NCBI GenBank assembly: GCA_002633005.1
Contig: NMRA01001099.1
Span: forward strand, 1 to 46,610
Source: Phoronis australis
Lineage: Eukaryota; Phoronida; Phoronidae
Length of the DNA stretch: 46,610 nucleotides
Direction: 5' to 3'
Both the position numbers and the translations under genes were made by a program. The notes below the pieces were generated by a model, which had not been told where the DNA came from, did not search any database, and saw nothing but the letters and a program-made list of their open reading frames with translations. Below, piece after piece: positions 33,909-45,701 of the stretch. How positions within the stretch are numbered: position 1 is the first letter of the stretch; every line of letters begins with the position of its first letter.

Positions 33909-34679
33909 TAAGAAAGTATGTTGTTTTCATTGGCCTCGTTTTGGAACGTCCTTATTTTCACAGGTCTTGTCAGAGCCCGTCGAGGTGTATGGCGTGAAAA
34001 TATGATACCGATTCCAATTGTTCAAAAGTACCAACATTGAAAAAAATCTTTAAGGAAGGGGGTTTTGTTCAGTTCAAAATTAACGCGACGAATTTGCTTT
34101 ATCCACTCGCTTCACATTTTCTTGACATTGATTGGAGTCGGGAAGGTGAAGAACTTAACATCACGCATCCTCTGGTATTTGCCAAGTTCATCCAACTTTC
34201 TTCTGCCGGAGATACAGCCCGCAGCACAGCAGCAATGCTTCGTTGGAATTGAAAGGACGGATATAGTAATGCAGCCGAGAAAAACCGGTATAGAATGCGG
34301 CGACAACAAAGATCATGTAGAACTCTAATGGTGCGAAAACGAGGCTGCAAACATGCGGTAATGTGGGTAAATACAGAGAAATTCGAGAGTCACTACGTAA
34401 TCCGGAACTGTTCTTGCACGCCTAGATCAGTGCGCTAACGTGAAAAACCCGAGGTAGCCGCTAACAACATGCATATGTACCTGGAGTTCCAGGTATTAGT
34501 ACTCAGAGATTGTGTTACTTTAGAGGTTTGATGGAAAAAAGACTTTGAATACGAACATACCGGATGCCGGGTTATTCTGACATTAAGTTAACAGCTTCAC
34601 AAAATGTGCTGTTGTTGCTTTTTGGAAAACGACTCTGTTTTCAGATAGAGCTCCTCAAAAGGAAATTTTCTATAAAGCA

Positions 34680-34745
34680 TAGGCGGCGCACCATAGAGGG
34701 CTGGGGGGGCTATAGCCCCACTTTTTCAGTGCTGCGCCGCTCATG
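34680..34745. repeat. GC-rich imperfect inverted repeat
   Basis: GGCGGCGCAC near the left end and GTGCTGCGCCGC near the right end are imperfect reverse complements flanking GGGGGGGCTATAGCCCC, which is itself a palindrome. This looks like the end of a small DNA element, but I cannot define its limits. Confidence 0.45.
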
Positions 34746-35548
34746 TAATATAGTAATATAGTAACGAGCTTTAGCTGGACGTAAATATTTCAACTTTGTT
34801 AACATGCTTTTATGTGAAAACCTCATAGCCAAAACAGAACAATGCAAAAAGAATTTTATGAGCAGGTCAGTAAAGTATCGCTTAGAGATGCGCTTTTTTA
34901 ATTCCCTAAAGTCAAAATACAATCAAGTAGCTCGTCTCCATGATCAATAGTAAACAAATAACAAAACAGTGCGTTGTCCATCTCCTGAGAGAAATATCTT
35001 TCAACATTCTCAAGATCGTTCTTCACCTCTTTAATTGCAATCTAGGATCAAAGCCTCAGAAATAATATTTCAGACAAGTAATGCGATAATCACAAATAAA
35101 ACTAAGCGCAGGAATTAAACCAACATGAGAAGCTTACCTCAAATGGCTAGACGAGCTCAGACTCCATCATTATCAAGGAACACGTGGAGCAAACAATTTT
35201 ACAGCATTTTAGACCTAATTAAATATCACACGGACTCTCTATTTGTTTGTGTTAACACCTGGTTCTAATGACGGAACTATCAGATCAGCACTCAATCAAT
35301 TCCCGTGTTCATTTGTCTTGCACAGCGACTCAATTCGACTGTAATAATCACATGACTTGCTGACGATAAACATCCCTAATGCTACGTTTCCGCCACTAAA
35401 TGAGTAGAATGAACTGAACTGAGAGTATAATGAGCGTGTATTCACCCGTGCAGAGACATCGTATTTTTAAATACGACCACACGAGAGCCATTACGTCATT
35501 GTAATCATCTAGATCGACACAGGAAAGCTAGACTAGGCAACTTGTGTC

Positions 35549-36050
35549 AGTAAGTAAGTATGTAAGTCATGCGCGCACCCAGGGGTGGCTCGGGGGGCTC
35601 GAACGAGTCCCCCCCCCCCATTTGGCGAAGTGGGCAAAAATTTCCGCCTCAGAGAAACAAAGTGTCCGAGAAAACGAGATAAAAAGTCTACTAAAAAGGC
35701 GCAAACATAGAATTCAAATTCAGATCAGGGAAAGCTCCGATCGTGGTACTGTTTTTTTTTTTAGTCGACTGACTATTTTGTTAGTAAAAAGTGCACATGG
35801 CTAGGAATTCGAGTCCCCCACATTGAAGGCTGTGTGCGCGCATGTAAGTAAGTATGTATGTAAGTAAGTACGTAGTTAAGTACGGTAAGTAATTAAGTAC
35901 GTATGTAAGTAAGTTACGGTAACTAAGTACACTAAGTAAGTAAGTAAGTAAGTATGTAAGTAAGTACGGTAACTAAGTACGGTAGGTCAGTAAGTAAATA
36001 AGTTTGTAAGTAAGTACGGATACCAGTAAGTAAGTGAGTAAGTAAGAAAG
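35549..36050. repeat. (TAAG)n microsatellite, 3' tail of LINE fragment 2
   Basis: TAAG/TACG/TATG units run from 35845 to 36050, with a further stretch at 35549-35567 on the other side of the inserted TIR element. On the minus strand they read (ACTT)n and directly follow the AATAAA at the 3' end of the LINE, so they are its tail, not an independent array. Confidence 0.85.
35568..35844. mobile_element. TIR element inserted in a microsatellite tail
   Basis: Ends are CATGCGCGCACCCAG and, reversed, CATGCGCGCACACAG (14 of 15 match). Both sides are TAAG-type repeat, so the 277-base element interrupts what was one array. It is non-coding and includes a run of C next to a G-rich stretch. It postdates the LINE whose tail it splits. 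Confidence 0.72.
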
Positions 36051-37600
36051 TGAAACTTTATTTCGAGTCGGAATGGTAAACAACAACTAAGCGTTAGCAT
36101 ACATGCTAGAGGGTCGACAAGATATTAGAACATTTATGTACAACACTTAAAAGATATACACACAGATAGAATACAAGTAAGTCATTATAAGCGGATTGAA
36201 AAGAGCATATGGTTAACTCAATTAAGTTGCAAAAAAATGACATGATTACCGTTGTACACCTAATGCATCATATTGACAATTACACTCGAGGCCCAGATAA
36301 GCCACTAAACGTAACAAAAAGGGTCAAGGTCAGCGCATGTAGCTCTCAGATCTTCAAAACGTTTGTTCCATAGTTTGACATTATGGTAAGACACAGCAAT
36401 GAGACCATAGGAGAAAGTGTTGAAGTAAGTAACAGCGATTGCATTTACAAATTTGAAATTATGACCAGGTCTTTTAATTTTGAACTAAGACTTAATTGGC
36501 CATACTTGAAGACTTACTGATGAACACTTACATGCGAATCCCATTTTGTTTGAGAGAGACGCTGAGAGTAGCTCGTTTCAGAGTCGTCAAATACGAATTT
36601 CAATGCTTCATACTTGAGCCTTTCAATTGTCTTAGACTTTTGCACACTGCAAAAGTACTTTAGTACCAGAGCTCAGTAAGTGAGGTTAGATCGAACAAAA
36701 GCCTGGTATAATTTCGTTTGTTGTCTCTATCCAACAGGTCTATCCAACAGGTGGCGTATTCTAAACAGTATATTTATTTTTTTAGAAGCTTTCTGCCATA
36801 TGGTCGTAGAACTCTAATTTATAACCAATAGTTACTCTGAGTTAACTGAGTTATTACATTTAATTGCATGATTTCCAACCAGCACGTATTGTTCAAATCC
36901 ACATATTTTTCATTCAAAACAAAATAATGACGTTGTGTCATGTGGTTAACCCCAAAGTAATTTGGGATGCAGACATCAAAGCACATCTAGTAGCGTCCAG
37001 AGACTACACTGTTGTCATCTGCATAGTTATACAAAGTATACGTACCATTAAGATAAAAGAACAGACCATTAACAAATACATTAAATAACGTTGGAACAAT
37101 AACTGACCCTTGAGGTACCTCTTTTGAAACAACAATCCAGTTACTAAATTTGTTCTCTAATTTCACTCCCATAAATCTGTCAGAGAGATAAGACGAAGGT
37201 ATGTGTAGGTTGTATGTTCCTTCTGAGCAACCATGTGCTTTGCATAAGGCTGTGAAGTAGGTACTCAAATGCTTTTGACAAGTCAATTAAAAGTATTCAA
37301 CCGGCAGTTAGCTTTTCTTTTGAAGCACCCCGAACGCCCTCTGTTAATCCCAGCAGGACATCTAGGCAACTGTGACTCTGAATACATTTAGGAATCTGCA
37401 TAGAATTTCTTCAAAATGCCCTTTGAGTCGAGCATGCAATGATCTTTCTATGACCTAGTTCAATATATTGGCAACACACTGATGGCCTCTAGCCTGCTAG
37501 ATCATACTTGTCCCCTTTTTAAAAAACTGGGGTAATTTGGCTTGTTAGAAGAATTAATGGACAAGATATAATGCAGTTATTAATAATTGGAGTGGGGGGA
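36050..37600 (-). pseudogene. LINE fragment 2, decayed reverse transcriptase with 3' end
   Basis: Minus-strand relic of a non-LTR reverse transcriptase. In order: a finger-region SHSCLDVLLGLTE near 37360, motif A LLIDLSKAFEYLLHSL near 37250-37300, then after a frameshift SYLSDRFMGVKLENKFSNW, VPQGSVIVPTLFNVFVN (motif B) and the catalytic NYADDN (near 37010-37030). The thumb and C-terminal part follows with YQAFVRSNLTY and IERLKYEALKFVFDDSE (36590-36720), then FSYGLIAVSYHNVKLWNKRF near 36340-36400. The 3' end carries AATAAA (36057-36062 on the plus strand) and a TAAG-type tail. Frameshifts and stops, including one within the VRSNLTY region, make it dead. The motif pattern resembles the CR1/Jockey group, but that is an inference. 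Confidence 0.9.
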
Positions 37601-38058
37601 TGGTGTTCTGGTGTGGGTTACAATTTTTAAAAAAATAATGCAAGTAGTCGCAGCCATTTGCTTTCCGAGAGTTTTTGTTTCTGGAGAATGATTGGGCCCT
37701 GAATATCCTTAAGCACCACGTAAAAGTTTTTAAAATTGTACAGGAATTCGTGTACGACATCATGACACGAATTTTAACAGGATGATTGCATGCGCGTACT
37801 CCCTACACTGCAAAACGGTGGTGAAAGTGCTTTGACATTACAATCGCATCAAAGAGAACAAAATATGAGAATTGCGAAAGAGCATATATACCCTCGCGGG
37901 TCAGACTAGTTTCTAGCTGGAGCTGTCGTTTACAATCTCTTCTGACGCGTGATTCGTAGTAAAAATGACGTCGAGTAACCTAGCAACAAAGACTGACCCT
38001 GTTACCTTTACTGATACCAAGTAGATGCCGCTTGAAAACGGCAGCACCCATGTAACAG

Positions 38059-38182
38059 GCCGTAGACGCAAGAACCTCGCAAAGGAAGCTAAGTGCGCTT
38101 TGTTCGTTATGGATGGCGATATCTCGAGAAGTTTTGCGAGATCTTGCGTTTTTTTCAAGGTTCTCGCGTCTACGGAACGCAC
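38059..38182. mobile_element. MITE family M1, copy 2
   Basis: Ends in inverted repeats: CGTAGACGCAAGAACC on the left and GGTTCTCGCGTCTACGG on the right. The interior has GAAGCTAAGTGCG and GGCGATATCTCGAG, matching the other two copies. The open frame reading across it (37913-38182) is not a gene. Confidence 0.8.
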
Positions 38183-38184
38183 AC

Positions 38185-38470
38185 CAGGGATCGGAGTTTA
38201 ATCTCGAAATCGAATTCGAATTTTTTTGACAATTTTTGAGATTTCGATTAAAAATTCGAAGCTTCGAATTCAGACTCGAAATTTTTATTTTCTAATGCTG
38301 AGTTCATCAAGTAGAAACTAAGAATATAAAAATAGCCACGTAAACCAAAGTGCACTCTTGCACAAAACAACAGATATATGTCTTGACTTTGCACAAAAAT
38401 AAAACGAAAAATTTCAAAAATTGTTTGGAATTTGATTTTGAATACAAGGATTAGACCCCGACCCTAGGTC
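38185..38470. repeat. Dispersed AT-rich repeat with TTCGA/CGAAA motifs, copy 2
   Basis: Second copy of the repeat at 4140-4400, in the same orientation. It has a dense run of TCGAAATCGAATTCGAA-like words, a CTTTGCACAAAAATAAAA stretch, and the closing GAATACAAGGATTAGA block. It sits between two copies of a MITE (38059-38182 and 38531-38660). Confidence 0.5.
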
Positions 38471-38530
38471 ACTGCGTATACTACGGTGGTGATAGCTCGT
38501 AATAAAATGAGCAGCATTAACGTAAACCAG

Positions 38531-38660
38531 GGCTGCGTTCCGTACACTTAAAACACTTGCGAGAGAAGCTAGTGTGATCGTATGTTTCGCTTGGAATGCG
38601 TGACGATATCTTGCGTGTTCCTGCGTTTTCGCGAGATTCTTGGGTCTGCGCAACGCAGCC
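38531..38660. mobile_element. MITE family M1, copy 3 (best ends)
   Basis: 130 bases with terminal inverted repeats GGCTGCGTTCCG (left) and CGCAACGCAGCC (right, one mismatch when reversed). The interior GAAGCTAGTGTGATCG and GTGACGATATCTTGCG match copies 1 and 2. I do not see a clear target-site duplication. Confidence 0.82.
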
Positions 38661-39372
38661 CCGCGCAAACCTTTTCCTACAGAGTGTACTCTTGTTTCGT
38701 TTAGGATACGTAGGGCCAATAAGAACTTGTTACACTCCGGATAATTGATTATGCGTGGAATTAAAACAAAATGTCAAACAAACGGTGCTTTGTGTATTTT
38801 CTACAGCCTTTAACATGCAACAAGTTTCCACATAAAGAAGTCAAATATACAATGTACGTGATAGCGGAACGATGCAAACCGTTTTTGTACATGAACTATC
38901 GACTATGAGATATCCTACAATGCTGTTACCAGGCCAAGTGGAGTTGATAGCTTTTGCCAAAATAGTGCCACATTACGTTAATAACATTAATCTGTGCCTT
39001 GATGTTTTGGGTCAGTCAGCCTCCGTATCGACTTTACATCTTCAACGAAAATTGAATTGAAAATCTCTGAGTTTTAACAGAATTTTGTAAAATATTAACA
39101 TTCATTTCAATCAGGCTGTGCTGCTTATTTCAGGAGTTACTCAAAATGACTTTTGTGTTCAGATTGCTCTCTGTGCACTGCATTGGCACTGACCAACTTT
39201 CGAAACCCCAGCAAGAATGACGTGGTTTTCCCACTTCGAAACCCTAATAGGAGTGCCATTTCGATTAGCCCACCAGTGCCTACCAGCGATACCTCGGGAC
39301 AGTTCTGACGCGTCAATCAAGCTATAAATCGTTCCCAATCAGGGGACGGGGACGTACAAACCGTACGAGAGC

Positions 39373-40068
39373 AGGTCACGCGGTGTGGATAGTTCCGGGA
39401 CAAACGCAGCCAGGCCGCGGCAACGCTGTCGTGACTTATCGACGGCCGGGCGACAGTGTGTATGCCGAGTGCGACAATATATGACGTCAACATCGACACA
39501 CATTGTCACCTGGGCCACCAATGTAGTGACCATTTTTCTACAACTGCCATAAGCGCGAAGCAAGTACGACGGAAGTCGGAGTTTGCCATGTTGTCCTTAT
39601 AATATTATGCCGCTGCCAAACAACTTCTGGAACCTTCGTTACCTGCATGTTTGTGAATGAACCTTTGTGTGTCATGGGTGACGTAATATTTGAACGTTGT
39701 CAAATTAAGCGTGGTATCGTGAACATGCCGCTGTGGGCAATACTTCATTTCCGTCCTCGAGACTCATTTATTCAGAGCTAATGTGGCTCTATGTGGCAAC
39801 AGTTTCAGTGAAATATCTTCGAAAACATATCGCAAAGAACCTGTCGCTGCAGCTGCTTGCAGACTAGGTTCGACTTCCGTCTTACTTGCTTCGCGCTTGT
39901 TTCAATTGTGGGACAACAGTTACTACATCGGTGGCCCAGGTGACAATATTTGTCGATGTTGACGGCATATATTGTCGCACTCGCCATACACACTGTCGCC
40001 CGGTCGTCGATAAGTCACAACCGCGTGGCCTGGCGGCGTTTGTCCGAACTATCCACACCGCGTGACCT
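39373..40068. mobile_element. Foldback element with arms of about 200 bp
   Basis: The left arm 39373-39578 and right arm 39871-40068 are reverse complements with scattered differences. Outer ends are AGGTCACGCGGTGTGGATAG and its reverse; inner ends are CAAGTACGACGGAAGTCG and its near-reverse. The 290-base loop is unrelated to the arms. The arms are GC-richer than the surroundings. Short open frames in the arms on both strands are mirror images and not genes. This fits a foldback-type DNA transposon or a large inverted duplication. Confidence 0.88.
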
Positions 40069-40920
40069 ACACTCTACACCCCAGCAGTGCCTATAGAATC
40101 CTTTACCCATCCTTTTTACTTTAACTCTTCACATCAATAAATTTGCGTAAGAATTAAATGCCGCGATGAAATGTTGACAAGGCATCGATCACGGATGGAT
40201 TATCGGTCTCATCTAGTAGACACTCTAGATTAGGAATCACACTGGATAAAATATGACGGGCAATTTTATATGTGCTACCACTTCGGAAAAACAATAACTC
40301 CAGTTTATGGTAAACCTATTCTAAGTTCTATGTGAATCGTTACATTTTCAATGACAATTTGGTCGGATCAAATTTTGTGTGACATGTAATTAAGCTGGTT
40401 TTTAATAATGCGTCTGTGGCATCTCTCGTATACGCTATATGTACAATTATCTTTGACACAAAATGCCCATAACTCATGCATATATAGCTGTACATACATG
40501 TACTTCATGCTGACATAGAGGAAAAATGTCGTTTTCCACCGGATACATTATTTCATTTCTACTTGCTAATAACTCAAATTGTAGAACGCTACCGTACATA
40601 CGCTCATTTAGACGCGTGCGAATGTATGAGAAATTGCGTGTGGCGGTAAACGAAATTTTGGCGCACACAACTTGGCCAAACAGTTGAGTAACTGAACAAG
40701 GAGCGAGTTTATTAGAATATTGGATCTTTTGCAGTATAGTCGACAAGTTTTAGATTTAGGAATTTAATAAATCTTAAAACACTAAGAGTGAATAAAACAC
40801 AACAAAATCATCCAACTTCAGATAAACTAACCGAATTGTATGTTAGTCATCCAGTTGTGTAATAAATATGATTGGGAATAAGTCTAGTATCGGACTTCCT
40901 AGTTTTGATGATGACGCAGC

Positions 40921-41077
40921 GTCCCCATCACGGAGACTTCTGCTAATCGAATGCCGGCTGGTTGGTGTGTCGAACTTGGCGGGAATCTCCGTCACGTGGG
41001 TATTGATGTAATTCCCGCCCAGTTCGACTCCCCAACCTGTTGGCATTCGATCAGTAGACGTCTCCGTGAAGGGGAGA
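40921..41077. mobile_element. Hairpin element (MITE-like), arms of about 66 bp
   Basis: The left arm 40921-40986 (from GTCCCCATCACGGAGAC through ATCGAATGCC to TTGGCGGGAAT) pairs with the right arm 41011-41077 (ATTCCCGCCCAGTTCGA to GTCTCCGTGAAGGGGAGAC). The loop is about 24 bases. Over the arms most positions pair. The minus-strand open frame 40843-41151 is caused by this structure. Confidence 0.85.
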
Positions 41078-43502
41078 CTAAGCAGAAGCGTGCAGAGGTT
41101 TGGTGATGCCCGGGGCGATTTTTTGATGCCTCTCTCTCTACTCAAATCCAAGTACTAAGAAAAGTAAAAAAATGAAACATTATACAAACTTTAGTCAATT
41201 TAACTGTAAATCAGTCACAATATCAAAAAGTTCATTCATGTAGTTATTGGATGCTGCTAGATGTGGGTGCCCAGGGCAATGGCCCCGTCCCCTCCCCCTT
41301 CTGCATGCTATTAACGCGAAGTCGTCATCAAATCTGTTAAGTAGTCCAGAATTTTATTTATTCTCTTTATCTTTGGGCATCCCCCTCCCGTATGCAAGAA
41401 AATGAAGCAAAGGGCTCTAGACATAAATTCCCTCCTAAGAATTCCCTAACGGGATGGGAACGGCCATCAACGAGAAACATGCCGGAGTTTTTATTTTCTC
41501 GGAATGTAACTATTGTCTCCAAAGTTTGTTCGGTTAACCCTCAGCTTTAGCTAGTTTCGAGTACAAACGCCTGAGGCTACTAAGCTCATGTACCGTAACC
41601 ATAGCAAGTCCTGTTTAAATTATGATATTTATTTTCGTGCAAATGAAAAACTGATCATATTTCGGAACCTGAGAAGGCAAATTTTGCAAGCAATACAATG
41701 TAATTACCATAACTGCAACCATCCGAGACCGATATTTATTACGAGGCTACGCGTTTATTGTAGTGCCAGTGCATCTTTTTTGTAGGGGCTAAACTAGAAT
41801 TAACTAACTACCCCACTGCTTAGCTCTCACGATTCACCGAATTCCATCTGTCTTGACCTACAACTCACCTAGTTTTCCAGAAAATCGCACATTTTCCAAC
41901 CGAATTATCAAAATTATCATTTTTATAAAATTGGAAATATCCTTCAGAAAATTTTGATATGTTTTGTATTTTAGACGTAACCCTAAAAGTATCAGAAAAT
42001 AGAGAGGACGAGATGGGACGTATCTAAATAAATTTCCTATTTCATTTTCCGATACTCAATATCACCTTCAGAGAATTTTGGCATGTTTTGTATTTTGACG
42101 TAACCTTAACAGCACTGTAAAAGGGAGAAAACAGAATTTCGGATTATGTCGGAGTGTGTTTTTCTATAACGGAGATTAAAAATTGTTGTGCATACGTTTA
42201 TCTTATTGATGAAATTTGACCACCTTCGTATACTTTTTTCACGACACTAAGTCAGCAAGTGATAGGTAAAACCTATAACCGGATTTGAATCTACCTGTCT
42301 CTTTGGTCGACCTGATTATAACACTCACACGCAGCACCTTGCAAGCGTGCAGTTGAGGAATCTCCTCCGAACACCAACAAATTTCCCAGCAACTTTTGCG
42401 CGTATCAAAATGGCGGCGATCAAGAAAGAGGTATATCGCATCTCTTTTTTTTCCTACGTAAGAATGACACGGCAATACGTTGGCGTGCATTCCACAACGT
42501 GTACGATTTTCAAGTGTTTGGAGGCTTGCTATCGACTCCGGCAATTAAATAGACACAAAAAAGCCTCCGCAGCCACCTCGCAAGCTCATTTTGACACTTG
42601 TCATGCTCTTTCCAACGTTTTCAAGTTGTCTTAACACAATTTAGCACAGTAAATCGGTAAAAATTTGTTGAGTACACCAAACCAAAAAAAAATGTTAAAA
42701 CCAACTAACGTGACATTTCCTTGATTTCACGACAATAACCATTTTCCACTTAGTAAACCTTAATTTACTAGAATGTCTGTGGTTTGTTCATTCATTGGTT
42801 TTAAAATAAATCAACAGTTGAAAAATGACTATGCTCTGGTGAATTTTCTGTAATGGAAACAAATAGAATACTTAGAACAGCGCTCAGCCGGTTTCAATAA
42901 CAGGAGTTTTGCATATCAATAATAGGAAATGAGAAAGAACACTTACATTTTTAGAATCCACAGCACACACTCCGATCTCCTGCCATTGTTGTTAAGAGGA
43001 TGAGTTTTGTGTTTGTTGAATACCGCAGAATGGTTTTAAGTACATGTAGAACCCTAGATAAATGTTCAAATTTGATTACCTTCTAAAAATCATATAAAGA
43101 CTTCATCTTGAACATTTACATCGAATGATACTTGATCATGTTAACGATATCATTGTGTCGCTATCGATGTAACTTTCTTGGTGCTGAATTTTACTAAGCG
43201 GCACAGTCCCGTGACCTTATCAATGGTAATTCGGTAAAAAGTCAAAACTCAAATTCTGAAGACTTTCTACATTCAGAAAATGAGAACTTTTAAAAAATTA
43301 AGATCAAAAGTTTTATTCATATTTTGCTTAATACACACACTTGTCAATGTCGTTCTACATATCATTAAAGCTTAATAAATGCGAACATGTAAGCGTTCCC
43401 CGGAACTCTTTCATCCAACATTCTGCGTTTAGGAATCCACAAAACCAGGCAAGACTGCCTACAACCGAAAAGAATATATAAATATGGGTTTTCATAACAT
43501 TT
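41078..43502. other. Intergenic, one weak exon candidate
   Basis: Apart from the YY1-like start at 42410, I see only AT-rich DNA. A CGTAACCYTAA and GAGAATTTTG pair near 41940-42110 hints at a short local duplication (AATTTTGATATGTTTTGTATTTT versus the later copy). Confidence 0.4.
42410..42437 (+). CDS. Possible short first coding exon (MAAIKKE...)
   Basis: CAAAATGGCGGCGATCAA is a strong YY1-like initiator, where the ATG sits within the factor site, as in many animal gene starts. The reading frame MAAIKKE meets a candidate donor, GAG|GTATAT. If not spliced, the frame runs on to 42634 as an unrecognised peptide. No downstream exon was found, so this is weak. Confidence 0.22.
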
Positions 43503-43655
43503 GGGCCCAGTTGCATAAAAGTTATACGCCGTATAGCAACAATGACGTCGCTTTATCACGTGTCACGTTGTTATTGTTGAACAATGCACCTGACGTCATA
43601 CAACAATGTAACTTATCCAGCGGATAACTTTTGAAGTTTTATGCAACTCAGCCCT
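43503..43655. mobile_element. MITE with GTTGCATAAAA terminal repeats
   Basis: The left end GGGCCCAGTTGCATAAAA and right end TTTTATGCAACTCAGCCC are inverted repeats (16 of 18 match). The pairing continues imperfectly inward (AGTTAT with ATAACT). The 153-base element contains two GACGTC-type words and no open frame of its own. Confidence 0.85.
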
Positions 43656-44954
43656 GAACTTAAACTCGCGAATTTTTCCAAGTTGTGTTTGCCTTTGTTC
43701 CAGCATATGATGTGGGCCTGGTATCCATTTGATCAAATATGAAGCTTCTGTTAGAATAAAAGCTCATTAGGTGTGGTGGTCAATGATAAATTGCCATTGT
43801 CCTTAATTGAGAAAATGTGATTTGAGCTAATTACGCGTGTTATCAAGTAAAGCGACATTACACAACGTTCGTTGCCGGTTATCAAGATATTTTTCTAGGG
43901 GTCTTTTGGCGTCCTGGATACACTTATAAGCTGAATTACACCCACCTTGTTCTAAAACAAACTTCGTTCTGCTTTTGAACGAAAACATGCCTTGCGTTAC
44001 CGTTTGTCTTGATAATTAAAGTATCTATGAACCGTGTTCTTATGTCAAAAACGATTTTTTTCACAGCCGTGTTTGAGCTTCCAGACCAACGTCACGATCG
44101 AGTTCTTAACGCATTGGAATCGGTTGCGTTAAAATATTGAAACTTTTTACTGCCAAATTAAGCCGCCGTGATAATCTGACGTCACGAAGCGCGTGTGCAA
44201 CAATAATGATCTTCCACTTGTTCTCAGTCGTTAAAATAATTTCTACTAAAGCTGAGAAAAGAATAACATGGACTAAATCGAGAGTTCTTTGACAAAAAGT
44301 GCGAGCTTTTTGCACCTTTAAATAAAGACGACAAACTTTACTTACCTCTATATTTGTTTCACCGCAGCATTCAACTTGTAAACTTTCACAAAACTGTTCG
44401 ATCAGAACAACACTAATTTATACTTATATTAATAGGAACGCAGAGTCAATTTGAAAAATACCGTCTCGGAAATGAACAACATGGGGATTTACCCAAAATC
44501 AATTATCATTAATATTTGTAAGAAAGCGACTAGCACTAACGCTTCTCGGATGTCACCGAATTAACATACGTGGAGTGTGCTGTTATTGCTTCGTACTAGT
44601 TTAATGGAAGGTTCCACCGGCAGCATGGACCGTAGCAAAATACAGTTTTTCAGCAGCTTACACGAAGGTGTATTTTCCGCTTAGGAAATCGGTAAATGTG
44701 TGCCATCAGTGGAGGAACACTGCATAGCGACTCGCGGTTGTCCATTTGCAACCGTGTATGCAGTTTCTGGTGATTCTAATCAAGAAACACGAGTCGCCCT
44801 GCACTGTAGCGTATATGTAACACTTGGAAGGTCGCCTCAAGTACCGGTGTAGAACACCAACCAGAAGCAATTTTAATTAAAATTCCTTGCCTTCGTTTCA
44901 GAAATAATTCCCAGTTTAAAGAGACATTATGGGTTTCACGGCCGAAAAACGTTT

Positions 44955-45012
44955 TTTATGATTATTGATAGACGGGATAGACTTCTTGAAATTATTAGAT
45001 TTGACCAGAGAA
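44955..45012. repeat. Local repeat, copy 1 (AGACGGGATAG block)
   Basis: The stretch GATTATTGATAGACGGGATA followed by CTTGAAATTATTAGATTTGACCAG recurs at 45510-45567 as GATTACTGTTAGACGGGATA and TTGAAGTTATTAGCTGTGACCGG. The two copies flank a MITE-like element at 45084-45347. Confidence 0.65.
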
Positions 45013-45083
45013 CACACAACGTTTCCATAAAAGTACCAGAGTACCAAGGCATTGGGCCAAACAACAAAGGAAGCGAGAATGCA

Positions 45084-45347
45084 TTTAAAGGGGAACTTTC
45101 AGGCTAATTCCTTATGTCAATGATTATTTGGCAAAATTAGTTAGAAACACAACATATAGCGAGTATGTGACTAGGTTGAAAATTGCCAAATGTTTTTAAG
45201 AACGAGTGTTATGGGGAAAATGATCCGCCGCAAATCACTGAACCTTGTCCAGTAAGTATCGTGACGTGGTGCTGGGGAATAACACTGCATGATGCGGGCT
45301 ATGTGAGCCTGCGAGGTACGTCATTAGTGCAAATGTCCCCTATTTAA
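45084..45347. mobile_element. MITE-like element with imperfect AAAGGGGA ends
   Basis: Left TTTAAAGGGGAACTTTC followed by AGGCTAAT, and right end CATTAGTGCAAATGTCCCCT ATTTAA, are imperfect inverted repeats of about 24 bases. The 264-base interior has no coding frame. Boundaries are approximate. Confidence 0.5.
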
Positions 45348-45509
45348 GAGTGTTTTGTTTTCACATTCACAAATTGTCAATGAATACAACAGCAGCTTGT
45401 TTAACCTAGATCATGTTAAAATAGCATTGTCGTTTTGTTTATGCTATATATTAGCAAAGTTAGAAGCATGCAAATTTTACATCTTTAATGGGACATGTCT
45501 GTTTAGCGC

Positions 45510-45567
45510 ATTTTTAGATTACTGTTAGACGGGATAGGTTTTTTGAAGTTATTAGCTGTGACCGGAC
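45510..45567. repeat. Local repeat, copy 2 (AGACGGGATAG block)
   Basis: Second copy of the 44955-45012 repeat, in the same orientation, about 555 bases away. Together they could be a duplicated segment or ends of a larger element. Confidence 0.65.
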
Positions 45568-45701
45568 CTACAAAACAACAAAATCTGTTACGTTTTTGCG
45601 ATTTTATTTTAGTTGGCGTTGTCTGTCAAGCATTTGCTGAGATTAAGGGCGGTGACTTTACCAGTTTAAAATACGCTTAAAATACTCTGTCATTTATCAA
45701 G

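Noticed and set aside
34037-34350. Four overlapping open frames near 34.0-34.35 kb as the coding exons of the 33.8 kb promoter
   Set aside because: Frames on both strands are equally open, none resembles a known protein, and no well-placed acceptor links them convincingly to the donor at 33908.
39317-39993. Similar peptides encoded in both arms near 39.4 and 39.9 kb, suggesting a duplicated gene
   Set aside because: The similarity is explained by the inverted arms of the foldback element, and the frames are short and unrecognised.
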